From Acephala macrosclerotiorum (Eukaryota; Ascomycota; Leotiomycetes; Helotiales; Mollisiaceae), in assembly GCA_014904845.1 (NCBI GenBank), contig MU119423.1, forward strand, positions 1 to 64,000: DNA of 64,000 bases. Direction: 5' to 3'. A program made the position numbers and the translations under genes. Under the pieces are notes generated by a model, which was given only the letters and a program-made list of their open reading frames with translations, made no database searches and had not been told where the DNA came from. Positions 12,462 through 25,039 of the stretch are shown here, in pieces (position 1 is the stretch's first letter; every line of letters begins with the position of its first letter).

Positions 12462-13432
12462 ATGCACCTCGATAATCGCGGTTATGTCTCCATCGCGGAG
12501 CTTATCGTCTACGTTCCATGCTTGATCCTCGGCTTCATAGTCTGCCTTCGTCACGGATTCAAGCGCACTTCGGGCTGGATCTTCGTCGTCATTCTTTCCG
12601 TTATTCGTATTGCTGGATCGACGTGCCGGCTGCTGACGTACAACAACCCGACCGAGGGTTTGATTAAGGCGACTCTCATTCTTGACTCGATCGGAATTGC
12701 ACCGCTTTTGCTGATAGTGTTGGGGGCATTATCTAGATTGTAAGTATAAAGATATTCAGTACTCTTGCGTCGTGCTAGTTCAACCACTTGAACTAGACAG
12801 CACTCCTGCGAATCAAAGTCGTATATTTGAATATTTTGCTGATTAGACATGACACCAGTATTGAGTGGATCAACGCCTCACTGCCGAGCCCGAAATTCAA
12901 CTCTAAGCTCTTCCGCATCCTCCAGGTGCTCATCGGCATAGGCCTAATCCTCGGCATCATTGGCGTCACCAACGGCGGATCGCAGGCTGCCAACGGGGCC
13001 TTCATACCCTCTACCTTCTCCAAAGTCGGCATCTTCCTCTACATTATCGTCTTCGCAGCCCTAACCACCATATTCATTATGTCGATCCCCAACGTCTCAG
13101 CTGTGCCCCGTCCGGAGCGACCTCTTAGGGTCCACATCCCCATTGCCTTGCTGGCGATCGCCATCCGCCTCCTGTACTCGGTACTCTGCATATTCGTGCA
13201 CAACAGCACGTTCTCGTTATTCGGCGGCAGCATCGTGGCAGATGTGCTCATGGCCATTGCGGAGGAGTTCTTCGTCGTCATCATTACGCTGGTGCTAGGG
13301 TTCAAGCTGAATCGGATCATTGCGTCGGTGCAGGCCGAGCCCATAAATCATGGTCAGCAGCTCCACGGGCCTAAGAATGGAATCTATGTACAACCGTCCA
13401 ACTCTGAACTCGACACGTTCTTATCCGCGTAA
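12462..13432 (+). CDS. DUF7702-like multi-pass membrane protein
   Basis: Exons 12462-12739 and 12847-13432 (GTAAGT donor, TTAG acceptor) give 287 residues. The start MHLDNRGYVSIAELIVY and the following YVPCLILGFIVCLRHGF/GWIFVVILSVIRIAG segments match the N-terminus of a fungal seven-helix family of unknown function (DUF7702). I count about seven hydrophobic segments, starting near residues 11, 37, 72, 117, 149, 181 and 214. A polar tail of about 45 residues follows the last one. No signal peptide cleavage motif; the first helix is likely a membrane anchor. The frame is intact across the splice (LSRL-HDTSIEW). The intron carries a perfect 9-bp inverted repeat. Function and ligand are unknown for the family. 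Confidence 0.82.
12775..12796. repeat. Perfect 9-bp inverted repeat inside an intron
   Basis: ctagttcaa and ttgaactag are separated by 4 bp in the intron of the DUF7702-like gene. It can form a stem of nine pairs in the pre-mRNA. It may be chance. Confidence 0.5.
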
Positions 13433-13779
13433 AAATAGGCGGACTCCATCGTTTTCCGCCTCGGAGGCTTCAGGGATAGGGGGTTCGTGTCGCGCTTTCT
13501 CGACCTAGACAGCAGCCTTGCTAAATTTCTTTCGTATTTTAGTTAGTACCTAATTCGCATGGCCGCCCGGGTGGTGTTATTCGCTACGCGGAGGCCTGTG
13601 CAGCTAGAGCAATGGAGGAACATTATACACCAATCAACATTCAGTACAAAATCTGTATACTATTGGGGACGCTGTTTCCAACGTGACAGTAATCAAGAAG
13701 ACATAGCTTCCGCAATCTTTTCCTTGGTTTCCTTATCATACAACGAATGTGCAACATCCATCAACACACAAAGCACCTT
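13433..13779. other. Intergenic, no gene seen
   Basis: 3' flanking sequence of the membrane-protein gene and of the alpha-galactosidase pseudogene, which converge here. Nothing recognisable. Confidence 0.5.
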
Positions 13780-14766
13780 CTAATTGATAGGCCAGACCCT
13801 AAGCACCTTTGCCTCGTGGCTCATAACCTCCACATAGTACGTGCTATTCAATACCCTAACATCTTTATGCGCCCACAAATCTCTCACTCTCTAATTCTTC
13901 TAAGAGACATAACTCGGCGGATACATCGCCATCGCAGCGGCGGTGGACCCGTGATTCAGCAACGCCACAGCGAGGCTCCCATCCGACATATTCTTCGCAT
14001 ATCTCTGCAGCATCCCATTATACGCCGAGGCCTCCAGTCTTCCTTAACTGTCAAGCTGATCTTGATTCAGTGCTACGGTCTCCATGTTCGTAGGCGTCTT
14101 GAGAAAGTAGTTGTCTATCTTCCGCACATCTGCGCCGATGAGGAGGGGTGAAGCAACCATGGCCTAGAGAGAGAAGTGTGTGCAGTACTTGACGTTCGAA
14201 GCGCCGGTTCCGACTAGTTGGTTGCTGTCGTGGTTCAGACTGACCATGAGCATGTCGTAGTCGTTCTGGTGACCAGGACCAGATCATTTCTGTAGCGGGT
14301 CACCACGATCGATCATGGTTAGAACATCGTTGTAGTAGCCTTCTCGAAGACTGTCATCATTGAAGTCGTCCGAGATACCTTGACCGATACGCCAGTGGTT
14401 GGCCCCTATCGAAGCTGTCCACTCCCAGATGCCTTGCCAGACGCAGTGCCAGGCGTGGTAAATGATGGGATGCGTTTGGCTTAGCAGCGCAAGCGACACG
14501 TCCAAGAGCACTTTTTGAACATCCGCCTTGCTGGCATAAATATGCGAGCAGCAACTATCGTATTTCAGGTGGACAATGTCCCATAAGGCATATAATGCAG
14601 CACCTTCCATCTCATGGCCTCTACTAATAGTAAACCCGGAGCAAGTCTATCCGCTTGGAAACCCGTAGAATCCCAGCTTGAATCCATTTGCGTGGGCGTA
14701 GTCAGCAAGTGCTTTGATACTACTGGGGAACTTGACAAAGTTAACTTTCAGCGGGTAATACGCTTT
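13780..14766 (-). pseudogene. GH27 alpha-galactosidase, pseudogene
   Basis: On the minus strand one single frame carries the family's landmarks in order. FPSSIKALADYAHANGFKLG comes first, then GHEMEGAALYALWDIVHLKYD, where the last Asp fits the catalytic nucleophile region (normally YLKYD-N-C). Next are IWEWTASIGANHWR, SGPGHQNDYDML, HFSL-x-AMVASPLLIGADVRK, ALNQDQL and LAVALLNHGS, and finally RDLWAHKDV and VLRVWPIN in the C-terminal beta domain. At least seven stops interrupt it (e.g. at 14647-14649, 14284-14286, 14164-14166) but no frameshift was needed. SL*A corresponds to SLWA, a TGG-to-TAG change. The 5' end (signal peptide and LDDGW region) is missing and is replaced by an AT-rich patch at 14767-14819. 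The intact family releases terminal galactose from plant galactosides outside the cell. Confidence 0.9.
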
Positions 14767-16195
14767 ATGATTTTTTTTTAATAATATTATTAATTAGCTT
14801 TCCATAATTAATAAAAAGTATCCAATGCCTTATTGCAAACCAAGTATTGAGGTAGGGCAGCGGGGCGGGGCGGAGCGGGGTGCGATTTGTAACAACTTTC
14901 AACTTCTAGCTCAATGTCGGAACTCCATTGGAGTTTTCGACGTGCAGCAGATTTCGCAACGCGAGCCGAACATCGAGCCACCGCCCCCGGATGGTTCGCT
15001 CCCAGATCCCAGCGTCTCGCTCAATATCGCTCATCCCAACCATCCTCGCCATCCTTGGCGACTCGACGAGCAAAGCCCCATGCAACGACTTCAATGCCCA
15101 AGACGGTGGGACAGGCACTCCTTATCGAACAATCTCCCTCCCCTGGCCCGACCCGAATGAACGATCTAACCACTCGGTTCAACTCCCAACCCTGCAGCGC
15201 ATCGTACGTACAGCTGCATGCACGACCATGCGTCAGCACCCGGGTTTCACACACACGTGACTTCCCGGCCGTAACATCTTTCTTCCCCGTCCATCGGCTC
15301 GGCATCCCAGGTACTGCACTCTTTCAGTAATCACCTCTCCAGACTCAAGGATCTCGGTTCGGAAGTAACAGTGCCTGATGCCTGCAGAACACAGGAAACG
15401 TGGAAACTCGCGTCATCATCCTAAAGTCGACTCCCGAGCGCGATCGACATGCAGGTACTGTACTGAATGCAACAGCCCTGACGATGGGATGACATGATCA
15501 TGCAGAAAACTCAAAAATTTTATCTTCTGTCAAACATCCAGGATATATACGTCAAAATTCAAGAGCTGGATGAAAAAGGGATGTATAGCCGGTGCGGATG
15601 CGGACTCGTATCTAGGGAAAATAATGTAGCGAGACCAGGGTGTTCCAGGCTGGCACAAACCAGAAAATGGACAAACTCGGTTTTCTATTGGCTTCCATCC
15701 CCTGTCTGTGGCTGTCTCGCTACAATATTTTGCCCTGATACGAGGTACGCTCGAGAACAGCGAGAATCAAATCTGTGATGCAGCCGGGATTTGGCGGCTC
15801 GGCAATGCTTCCCGAGATTTTCCTTTGAGTATTGAATTTAGACAGATACTTTGACCCTTGCAATGGATGCTTGCTCCTAGAGAGGTAGGAGGGGTACGAG
15901 AATTAAACATTACGTTGCATTCGGGTATATACAAGAGTAGGGAGGATATATAAAATGCGTCTCTGGAATGAACAAGGGTATAGGAATAGCGGAACTTTTA
16001 GCAACAATGGTATGGCAAGCAAAGTAGGATGATGATGCACAAGCGAGGAGCACACCGCAAATGCAAGACAGCCATCTATACATGAAATGAAAGTACAAGA
16101 AAGACTTTTGAGCAACGAAAGTAAAAGACATAAGGAAGTCTGAGCAGCCTGCTGCTCGCCTCAAAACTCAACTCAATGACAATCTAGCCCGAACC
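14767..16195. other. Intergenic; short AT-rich patch, otherwise no gene
   Basis: 14767-14819 is an AT-rich patch at the truncated end of the alpha-galactosidase relic, so a small repeat may have destroyed its 5' end. 14820-15780 holds several overlapping frames on both strands with no recognisable product, including a GGGGC-type short repeat near 14860-14880. 15780-16195 is the 3' flank of the regulator on the minus strand. Confidence 0.45.
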
Positions 16196-17887
16196 TTAAA
16201 TCCGACTCCGCACTTTGAACACCGGCAATCCCGTCGCCTCGATTCGTTCTGCAGCGTTTTGGCACCATCGTAATTCGTTCGTCATGTCTCGCTCGTACTT
16301 CTCGCCCAGTTCCACGAATGTGCTCCAGGCGGTATCGAATGGGAAGAGACAGAGAACCTTGCCTGCGACTTTCGTATCTCGCGCAAAGAAGTACTCCAGG
16401 CATTGACAAGCGACTCGAGACCATTTGAAAGACTCCTCGATGGAATAGTTTAGCAGAGGTATTGCAGACTCATCGTCGTCCTTGAGGTCTTCGGCAAGCT
16501 GTCTCACAAGAGAAAAAAGAGCGACCCTCACACCTGTGAACACTGTGAAAGACGTAGCGACGGTATCTTGAGAGAAGTGAATGACATCACTGTGCAGGCC
16601 CGTCCAACTTGCTGCACCAGTGCTTGTCATGGATGATGGGTATCTAGCGAACAGATCCAGCCTCCATTGATTCAATTCCATCGCGAGGTCGTTCAGCTTC
16701 TTCATCTGGCGTCTCATTGCTCCCGGTCTTCGATTGGGGTTCTTGTCATAATGCTCCATCTCCGAGGGTACACGTAAACCAACGTCCAGAAGGGTATGCA
16801 TCGGATGATTGTTAGGATCGCCGTCCCTCCAAGCGAGATTGATCCATTCCTCTCGTGCCAGAAAGGACCCTCTGCGATGCAGGAATGAAAACGGGAATTG
16901 AACAGCTCGATAGCCATAGTAATGGTCCCGCGCTGTCTGAGACGTGAGTGCTTCGGGGCCAGCATGCTCAATCAATGCGCCGACGCCTTTAAGATGAAGA
17001 GAGAAGCCATCCCAAGATTTGTTGACGAGCAGCTCTGACATGGAACACGCCAAAGCAGTAGCCGAGAGAAGCATCGCTTTGGCTGTATCTTTATTTTCCA
17101 GGTAGTCGTCAAACCCATCTCTAAGCTTCCGCAAGGCTGTCGCTTGGATTTGAACAGCTTGCATCGCCATAGCTCTATCGTTTCGCTCAATGCTAATAAG
17201 GTTCAAGGCAGCTGAGAGTAGTGCCTCTCGCAGCATCTCGGATCCAGGCGACATCGCTTCGAACGATATTGAGGTCGTCCATGTGTGGTAACAGATTTCA
17301 ACACGAGTAAGGTTGTCTGGTGAAGTATCTGGGGGTGGCTGTTCTGGTATTGACGCTATCGCCGTGGTGGGTGTTGAGTTGGGAGGCGGTGACATGTGGA
17401 ATTCTGTTTCCATAGGATCGCACTCAGCCGTGAGCATTGGGGCAGGTAGGCTCCGGTGTTGAAAAGCTGCGATGAAAGCATCGGAGTAAGAAGGCCCCAG
17501 GTCGATCCTGAATGGCAAGCCAAGAGACCATTTGATGGTTCGTCCGGTGGTCTCACTCGCAATCGAGATGCTTCGTATGGGAAGCTGGGTGGGTATTGGT
17601 TGAGTTGTAGAAGTAACAGCTTGAGATGAAGTACTAAGTGCCTGAAATGAAGTGCTCAGTGCTTCCGACGAAGAAGCTATTGCTTGGGACGAAGATCCAG
17701 CTTCAGACCTCGAAATTGAACTTTGACGGGATAGAACTTCGCTTTCGGAGCTTTCGAGTTGACTTTCGGACTGTTGACGTTCTCGATTCCGCTGACGAAA
17801 GGCTCGCACATTTTCTCTAACTTGTTGGCGACGTGCAGCAGCACGCTCAGCGTCGGTTCCCGGACGTCTCGGACGACCTAGAGGCAT
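16196..17887 (-). CDS. Fungal transcription factor with N-terminal basic region
   Basis: An uninterrupted frame of 563 residues counted from MPLGRPRRPG at 17887. The same frame opens further upstream at 18031, which would add 48 residues of weaker composition. The first 45 residues are strongly basic (RAAARRQQVRENVRAFRQRN), resembling a bZIP-type DNA-contact region rather than a zinc cluster. A Ser/Gln/Glu-rich linker follows, with repeated ALSTSFQ/ALSTSSQ units. From about residue 190 a helical regulatory domain begins with EMLREALLSAALNLISIERND and includes a HLKGVGALIEHAGPEAL motif of the DUF3468 family. No Cys6 cluster was found, so DNA contact is probably through the basic region. Nuclear regulator, target unknown. 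Frame intact. Confidence 0.8.
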   Translation of the reverse strand: MPLGRPRRPGTDAERAAARRQQVRENVRAFRQRNRERQQSESQLESSESEVLSRQSSISRSEAGSSSQAIASSSEALSTSFQALSTSSQAVTSTTQPIPTQLPIRSISIASETTGRTIKWSLGLPFRIDLGPSYSDAFIAAFQHRSLPAPMLTAECDPMETEFHMSPPPNSTPTTAIASIPEQPPPDTSPDNLTRVEICYHTWTTSISFEAMSPGSEMLREALLSAALNLISIERNDRAMAMQAVQIQATALRKLRDGFDDYLENKDTAKAMLLSATALACSMSELLVNKSWDGFSLHLKGVGALIEHAGPEALTSQTARDHYYGYRAVQFPFSFLHRRGSFLAREEWINLAWRDGDPNNHPMHTLLDVGLRVPSEMEHYDKNPNRRPGAMRRQMKKLNDLAMELNQWRLDLFARYPSSMTSTGAASWTGLHSDVIHFSQDTVATSFTVFTGVRVALFSLVRQLAEDLKDDDESAIPLLNYSIEESFKWSRVACQCLEYFFARDTKVAGKVLCLFPFDTAWSTFVELGEKYERDMTNELRWCQNAAERIEATGLPVFKVRSRI

Positions 17888-20800
17888 ATTCAGCTTTTTC
17901 CGGTGGCTGGTGAGACGGGAAAGGCATTGTGGCAAATTGAGGGAGCAATGATAGATATACTCAACTGCGTCAAAATTTCTCGTAAGGCTGTGTAGGTACT
18001 TGATAGGGCTGATGTTTCCGTCGTCAGCCATAAGATGTTGTAGCCGTGATCGCTCCTAGCATTGAATTTGGTGTTGGTGTCGCATCTCGGTACTGAACGA
18101 ACAACGCCCGAGAGCCCATAGCGTGACACCATGCAGCCGTAGGTGCCGGACAGGGGCCGCGATCAACCACAGGCCTCAAAGCAACCCCCAAATGCCCCCA
18201 AATGTTTTGCATTCGCTTGTGTCAATACGTCCGTTGCTGCGTTACGCCCGCTGCCAACCAGATCTGGGTACCATTCGAAGGTCGCAGAACACTGCATCAT
18301 AGATTCCTTGAATCTTAATGGATTGATAACTTCGTTCCTCGCGCGTCGGTAAGGCTGTACCGAGACCCAGCGGAGGCAACCTTGTCCGCCAATTGATATC
18401 TCGGAATAGTGTGCTGTCCTTCTTCTAGCACAGCCCTGAGCGTGTTCTAATAGTCGCGTTGTCCCTTCTGATTCGTGAATCGGACGACTGAAATCCGTAT
18501 CCCGCTGCCCGCCACTATACCGCTGTTCTATAAACCTTAAAGCAACCCGTATACGTCGAGCGCATTATCGGCCAGCAATCACTCATATCTTTTCGACATC
18601 CTGATGGTATCAAGACAATTGATCATCAGCCGTGAGCCATTTCTTCACAGCAGAACGAGGCGGTCTCTACAGGTAGAATATTGCCGAAGTACAAGTAAAC
18701 CATCGCGACGAGATTCCAGATCCAGGGAGATCCTTTACGCGGATGAACTCGTGGAAGTATTTTGAAATAGTGCACACAAGCCAAAAGAGCTTCCGCATTA
18801 TGAATAGATTGACTGGGCTGCCTGTTTAGGCGAACGAGCTCACGACGGTGACTTAGTGCCACAGCAGTTGAAAATTTGCTGCTTTCTGCATACGTCTTGC
18901 TTCCCGAGCTGCCAACATATGGACGGAATTAAGCTGACAATTGCAGGAATTTCCCATCATGTTTGGATTGGCCGTTGTGACTGCGCAACATCCTCAGCCA
19001 TAATGCAAAAGAGCTTGCAGGAGAGGGAGCAGCTTTTTTACCGAAATCTTGTCGTACGAAGCGGCTGCAAGAAGCAACGTTGGGAAGCAAATTCTTCAAA
19101 GATGCCAGCTGTGCACATGAACTTCCCGGCTTTCTGGATGAATAGGCAGCATCTTCATGCAGTCGTCGCATAAGAAGCGCCTCCTCCATCGCAAACGGCA
19201 ACGTCCGCCATTGCCTCCTGGCTTCAATGTTAGGGACAATTGGAACAGCATGTGCTGACTTATATGGAAGTGTTCATCCAGGCATGGCCACTGAAAGGAC
19301 CCAGCCCCACCAGGTCAGAGACTCGTCTGTTGTATTCTGCTTTCGGCGCGCCAAGTCGATGTGGTGGCCTCGGCGATCGCCCCAGAGCCAGGTGCATGGC
19401 CGTCGAGTACCGCGTTTTCCGAGGAAAGGGGGTTGCTGGGTTATCTCATAGCAAAGAGTTGTTGATGCTGCGTGGAGCGTGGATAAGTGGGGAGGAGACA
19501 GCCAGGATGATGGCTAGGAGGTTTTGAACTTCAGTCTACTGCCATCCAATGCAAAGGTCGAGGACGTCGACTCCTCCCACGGTTTCCAAGTGAGCAGGAT
19601 TCATCATCCTTCATCGGGCCTGCAGTTAGTTGGACTCAACTCAGTGATGAGGTGAAAACGGCTCACATCCGACTACCAACTACCATTAACAGTTCGATCA
19701 TGGAGAATTCGTCTCTTTCCCCAGATCACACTTCGACAACACGGACCACTTCATGCTGTCTGCCCGCCTTCCAACGGGACGCAGCGCATGTAATCAATAA
19801 TACCCCGCAAACAGAAATAGAACAACATGGCCAAGGGTAAACCCATCCCGTTGATTGGAGGCATGAGGACGGTAACGACTTTGAGAGTCAATGCGACGCC
19901 GAAGATACAAGGGCCAGAAGCCGAGCGGCAGTCCGCGATACATTCGCAGAGCGATGACTTGCGTGCTTCGTAATGCTCGTGCGTCGGTTTGGACTCGATC
20001 GCGGCGTTTGTGCCTGGGGAGCTTAATATCACGGAAAGACCCTCCGTATCACATCTACCGGGTTGGATTCACAATGACTCGTCGTTGAGAATCAAGTCCC
20101 TGACAGGTGGTTGACCAGTAAAGTCAGAGAAGGTCTCCGCCCAGCGAGGAAAGGAGTCAGGACCGAGAAACCGTCCACCCATTGTCCTGTCGACAATCAT
20201 CTATGGCGGAATATCAATTCATGAAGATTTGGCCCTTGGTGATGCTGCCGTTCAGTCTCCGACGATAACTCTTGGCCAGTTCGTTGTGCCAAGCCTTCTT
20301 GGATTGTTGAGAAGAGTGTGAACGAGGTGATGATTTCTGTAATTTGTCGATTTTGAACAAGGACGTGTGTCCTGGGCGAAGCTCTGCAAAGTTGGTTGAG
20401 TTTTAGGAGGGAAGGAGGACAGAAGAAGAGGCGAGCTGGTGAAAATTCAGCTACGATGACATAACCCTACACGTGACCACGCCCTTGCTGGTCAGTCAAA
20501 CCTCCGAACTCATATCTCTAAGTCCTCGGCCTTTAAGTGCTTCAGTACATAGCAAAGACTGTGAAAGGAGACCCAAAGACTGTCAGCTTTTTGTCCGTGT
20601 TCCTCGTCAGGACTCCGTCCGCCACTTTATATTGTCCTTCCACTCACTTTCAGATCATCGTCCAGACCTGGTCCCCTACCAAGCACTTACCCACAAAAGC
20701 GTGATAGATCCAATAAAACAGGCATTTGGTTATGATTTGCAATACAATAGCAAACCAATCCGCAATCTCCAAGTTATCTTGCAATACTTCAGACAATAAG

Positions 20801-22558
20801 AGCGGCCCATCGTGTACACCTCTCAGCGGTTAGACCAAGAAATATCTTTACCCGATAGCATCAGCTAAGGCACAAACAAAGCCTCCAGGCTGAGAAGAAC
20901 TAGGAACAAAGCCCAGGAAGCCACTAGCCAGACGAGCGAGCGAGCGCCCTTCAGAGAAATGTGGCTTATTAGTCGTGGCAGCAATGACTAGATGATCCTC
21001 CGCCGTCCCATTCTTGAAGAAAACTGTGTTGCGTTCCGAAAGCCTGTGGTCATGATGAAGAGAGGCTCGCTATCCCTAATAGAGGGGAAGATGCTTGAAC
21101 ATGTCAACTATCCTTGCTGTTCTTAACTGCTAGAACATAAGATCCTTCTATCATCAATGATCGCCGCCCAGTCGTTCAGAAAACTAAGATAAAGTTCCTT
21201 TACACGAACAATATACTTCCTTGATCTGAAAAGCGGCTTCTTCGATATGATACCAGGTGATTCAGCCATATATCTCGACTTAAAATCCCCCAACAAGCGC
21301 TACAGTCTTTGAGAGAACCTTTGCTTTTGGGGCAGCGAAATTCCAGACTTGGAAAGGGCAGATGAGCAGTATACAACTTTGACGACTTGAATACCTATGC
21401 AGCCGAGGACTGACGAGTTGTGGGTCCCAGTGGGCGTTTTCCTTGTGATGAATTCCACCTTGTGCTCATAAACCCGTGATCGATGTCCTAGCCTCCAAGA
21501 TTGTGAAGCAGGGGAGGCCACGATTTAGAATTCTTCTAATCTGGCACCCACGAAGCTAAGCCTATCAGTCGGATTTGGTTAAAATATTTCCGATATAATA
21601 CAGAATACCGTAGCTTCTGGTGCTAGTTATCTGATCTCAGCAGACCCTCCGTATACTCGAGAGCAATTCTTTGAATAGTTCGCCCCAAACTACTCGTGGT
21701 CTCCATCAGAGGCGAGACCAAGATGCGCGTTAATCATGTCTCTGGGATTAGTTGTGCCCAGACAGCTTTTATTTTTCCAAAATTTGGAGGAGTAAAAATG
21801 GACAGTGTGGCAGGGCTTAGTGTTGTTGTTTCGCATTTAGACTAGTGCCTCACGTGATCCAGCCATTGATATATATAGAGATCTGGCATCTTGTAATCTT
21901 AGTTTTTTAAGGCAGCTTTTTACGTGGTTTGTAAACACGTAAAATGGACTTTATTTTCTTTTATATTAATTTAATTTATTAATTAAACGAAGTAATTTAT
22001 AATTAAATTTTTTTATAATAATTTTTTATTATATTTATTTAATATTTTTTTTTTTTAAATTTATATACAAAAGTAATTAAATACTTTGATTTTCGTATTT
22101 CGTAAAAATTATTAAAATATTATTAAAAATTTAATTATAAATTAATTGTTTTATATTTTAATTTAAAATTTATAAAAATATATTATTATTTATTTATAAA
22201 TACGTAGAATTAATTTTTAAAATAAATAAATTATTATTAATTATAATTAAATAATAATAATAAAGCAATTTTAAGTGGGATTTTAGTAGGGATAGGATTT
22301 AGCACGGGATCTCGGTTAATTTATTTCGTTTACTACCAAGCTTTGCCCACAAACTTTATTAATTCTACAGTTCGTATGCGAAACTCCTAGCTTGTCTCCA
22401 CCGTAAATGTTGCATACATCCATTGGGGTCAACACATATTAGCATTCCGGTGTCGTGACGGGTGGGCGATGTCCCGCTGATGCCATTTGAAGAGTAGGAT
22501 ATTGCGCATAAATGCAGTCCAGAAATCAAGTATTCTGCTCTAGAATCACTCGTTCATA
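17888..22558. other. Gene-poor region with unassigned relics
   Basis: No intact gene found in 4.6 kb. 18032-18600 is the regulator's promoter side. Between 18600 and 20460 the minus strand has several protein-like but interrupted stretches, e.g. 19751-20032 with a hydrophobic run VALTLKVVTVLMPPINGMGL and, in the same frame just upstream (20060-20210), RTMGGRFLGPDSFPRWAETF. I cannot name the families. 20470-21940 holds nothing recognisable. Confidence 0.4.
21950..22270. repeat. Small AT-rich, RIP-type scar
   Basis: About 320 bp with the same composition as the large isochores (long A/T runs, rare C mostly in CpG), with sharp borders. It is probably a fragment of a repeat hit by RIP. It lies about 290 bp upstream of the HET gene start. 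Confidence 0.7.
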
Positions 22559-25039
22559 ATGGCGGCTGAACTCCAGCAAGCACTCTTAGAGGTTCGCATG
22601 GTACTATTTAGTATCACCTCTTGCAATCACAATACGTTTGATACTAATGCATAGAGTCAGGCAGGTGGTGACACTTCTGTGTGCGGCCTTTGTCGTCCTT
22701 CCATCGAGGGCCACGTACCTCTCCTAGGACTCCAAGAAAAGAAAGTCCAGAATCTTCCAAATGCCAAAATCAAATTGCGCAATCGATTAAGCGATATTAT
22801 CGATGCCGCTAATCAATGTTGGGTTTGTGGATGGCTGCTGCTCTTGTTTAGAAATCGGCGTTCTGAGTCGTTCGCGGAAATTCTCCCAGCCGATTACGAA
22901 CGTGTATGGATGGGAATCGAGCCTCATTACATTCGTACTTTTGAGAAGGGCAGGACGTATAGTGACGTTTCCAAGGACCAGCGGGTTTTGGTTCAAATCT
23001 CTGTTTATGTTGATCCGCGAACCATTTCCGGGGAGTTTGACTACTTCCTATACCTACAACAGAGCGGCCAGCAAGCCATACACCTCCCCGATTTACTGGA
23101 CCAGACGCACTCTCTAGAATGGCCAACACACAAGCCATATGAAGCACGTATACGGCCACCCGAGGCGGACCTGCGGTTGTGCAAACGGTGGAAGGATCAC
23201 TGTATTGAGTTCCACAACGGTGTCTGTGACGAGATCAAGGTACCCAAGATTTCTACCATTAGGTTAGTCGACGTGACGCTTAGATGTATTGTGCATCTTT
23301 TAGCAAACGTTCCCTGGGTAGCTCTGAGCTACTGCTGGGGAGGACCACAGGAACATTCACTGCGGAAAGACAATCTTGCCGACTATGGAACGCCAGGAGT
23401 TCTGACTGAGGAAAGACTCCCTCCTGTGATTTTCGATGCATTGATAGCCACTAATGCACTAGGTGAGCGCTACGTTTGGATAGATTCACTTTGTATTGTT
23501 CAAGACGATGAGCTAGACAAAGCGAAGTATCTATCTATCATGGATGCGATTTATGCTCATGCTGTTCTCACGATTGTCAATGCCGCCAGTGGTGATACTT
23601 CATCTGGCCTTCCCGGTATCCGAAAATTTGTCCACCGTCGTACTCAACGGTCGTTTGAACTTAACGGTGTCTGGCTCACTGAAGCACTTGATCCAGGACA
23701 CAACTCCTATGCCGGCTACCTTGAAAGATGCAAGTGGAGCACAAGAGGCTGGACGTTCCAGGAGGGACTTCTCTCGAGGCGGTGCCTTATTTTCACTGCG
23801 GACCAGATATATTGGCAATGCCGAAAATCAACCTGGTGTGAAGGTAGCTTTTGGGAACGCATCGATGATCTGCAGGTCTACCGCCACTTTCACGGTGAAA
23901 ACCTTCTCACCTCCCTTGCCGATCCCGTCATTGAAAATTGGGCCCCGCTCTACATTGCTATACTCCAAAAATATGTGCAGCGAGAATTCACCTCCGAGGG
24001 CGATGTTATGCATGCTCTCACTGGTATTCTTCGAGTCCTGAAGCAATTGACCGGAGAAGACCATTTCTGGGGCCTCCCTATAAATGTCCTAGAACACGCC
24101 CTTACATGGACTGCTTCCGGTCCTCCACCCCGAAGAGAATCTCATCACAAATACGTCGATTCCGGAGGGAAACTCCTATCTTGCCCCTTCCCCAGCTGGT
24201 CCTGGATAGGCTGTAAGTAAATTCAGAAAAACTCTATAAGACGACCTTCCATAGTCTCTTTGTCAAGGAAACACGACACGCCGATCCGACAAAAAGTCTC
24301 TCGATATTCTCTGCCTCCCGAAAATGAATACTGACTTTGAATTCTTCCAGGGCGCAGCAAAGAAGTCGGCCTGGGCGTTCTCAATCCCTCCATCACAATG
24401 GGAACTCTAGGCCTTCGCTTCTACCGCCTCGACGACAAAGGCAATCCGAGGCCTCTCTTGGAAACCTGGCCACTTCCTGCTGACGACACAACTTACGACA
24501 ACACGCGCCAACTGATCCGGTACCCTCCCTCGGCCACCCACCCCTGGCTGGACACCACTCGCCAGACCATCACATCAGCCGATGTTCCACCCTCCCTTGC
24601 TTCTTCTTCTCTCTCTCCATCACTATTGTGCTTCTGGACTTCTGTTGCAGTGCTCCGCATCGAACAGCGTGGCTGGAACGGTTATTGGAATGAACCACAC
24701 ATCATTTTATACGATCCAGATGGGGATGTTGAATTGACAGGTCGCTGGGCCCCTGGTGGGTTCGAGCGAAGGCCAAAGCGAGAACAAGAGCAAGAGGTTA
24801 ACCTCAACCTCCCGGAATACGGGAAGTTTATAGTCGTTGGGGCGACACGGCAAAGGATGAGCCATGGAGGACGGTTGACGCTGACACTTTTAATGGTTGA
24901 GACGGGAACGGGTGACGGGGAGGCAGAGGCCGCGGCAAGCGTTGTGTGCAGGAGGAGGCATCTGGTCAAAGAGGTTATGGAGAGTCAGTGGGAGAGGTTG
25001 CAGGGGACGAAGAGGTGGGAGCTGGTGCTTTTGTCCTAA
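22559..25039 (+). CDS. HET-domain protein
   Basis: Three exons: 22559-22591 (or to 22600; both keep frame), 22655-24212 and 24351-25039, giving 759 or 762 residues. The first exon encodes MAAELQQALLE, and a branch-like tactaat precedes the first acceptor. The second intron splits SWSWIGW. The HET domain runs from VPWVALSYCWGG (about residue 227) through RYVWIDSLCIVQDD, YAHAVLTIVNAASG and STRGWTFQEGLLSRRCLIFT. An N-terminal C-x2-C plus later C-x2-C (CGLC...CWVC) may be a metal-binding module. Family knowledge: HET proteins trigger heterokaryon incompatibility, a programmed cell death after fusion of unlike hyphae, and are usually cytosolic. Frame intact, all three family blocks present. Partner and allelic status cannot be seen. 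Confidence 0.9.

Noticed and set aside
14825..15330. Several overlapping 90-138 codon frames on both strands
   Set aside because: Frames are open on many phases at once, as expected of GC-balanced sequence with few stops; no family-like motif or splice structure.
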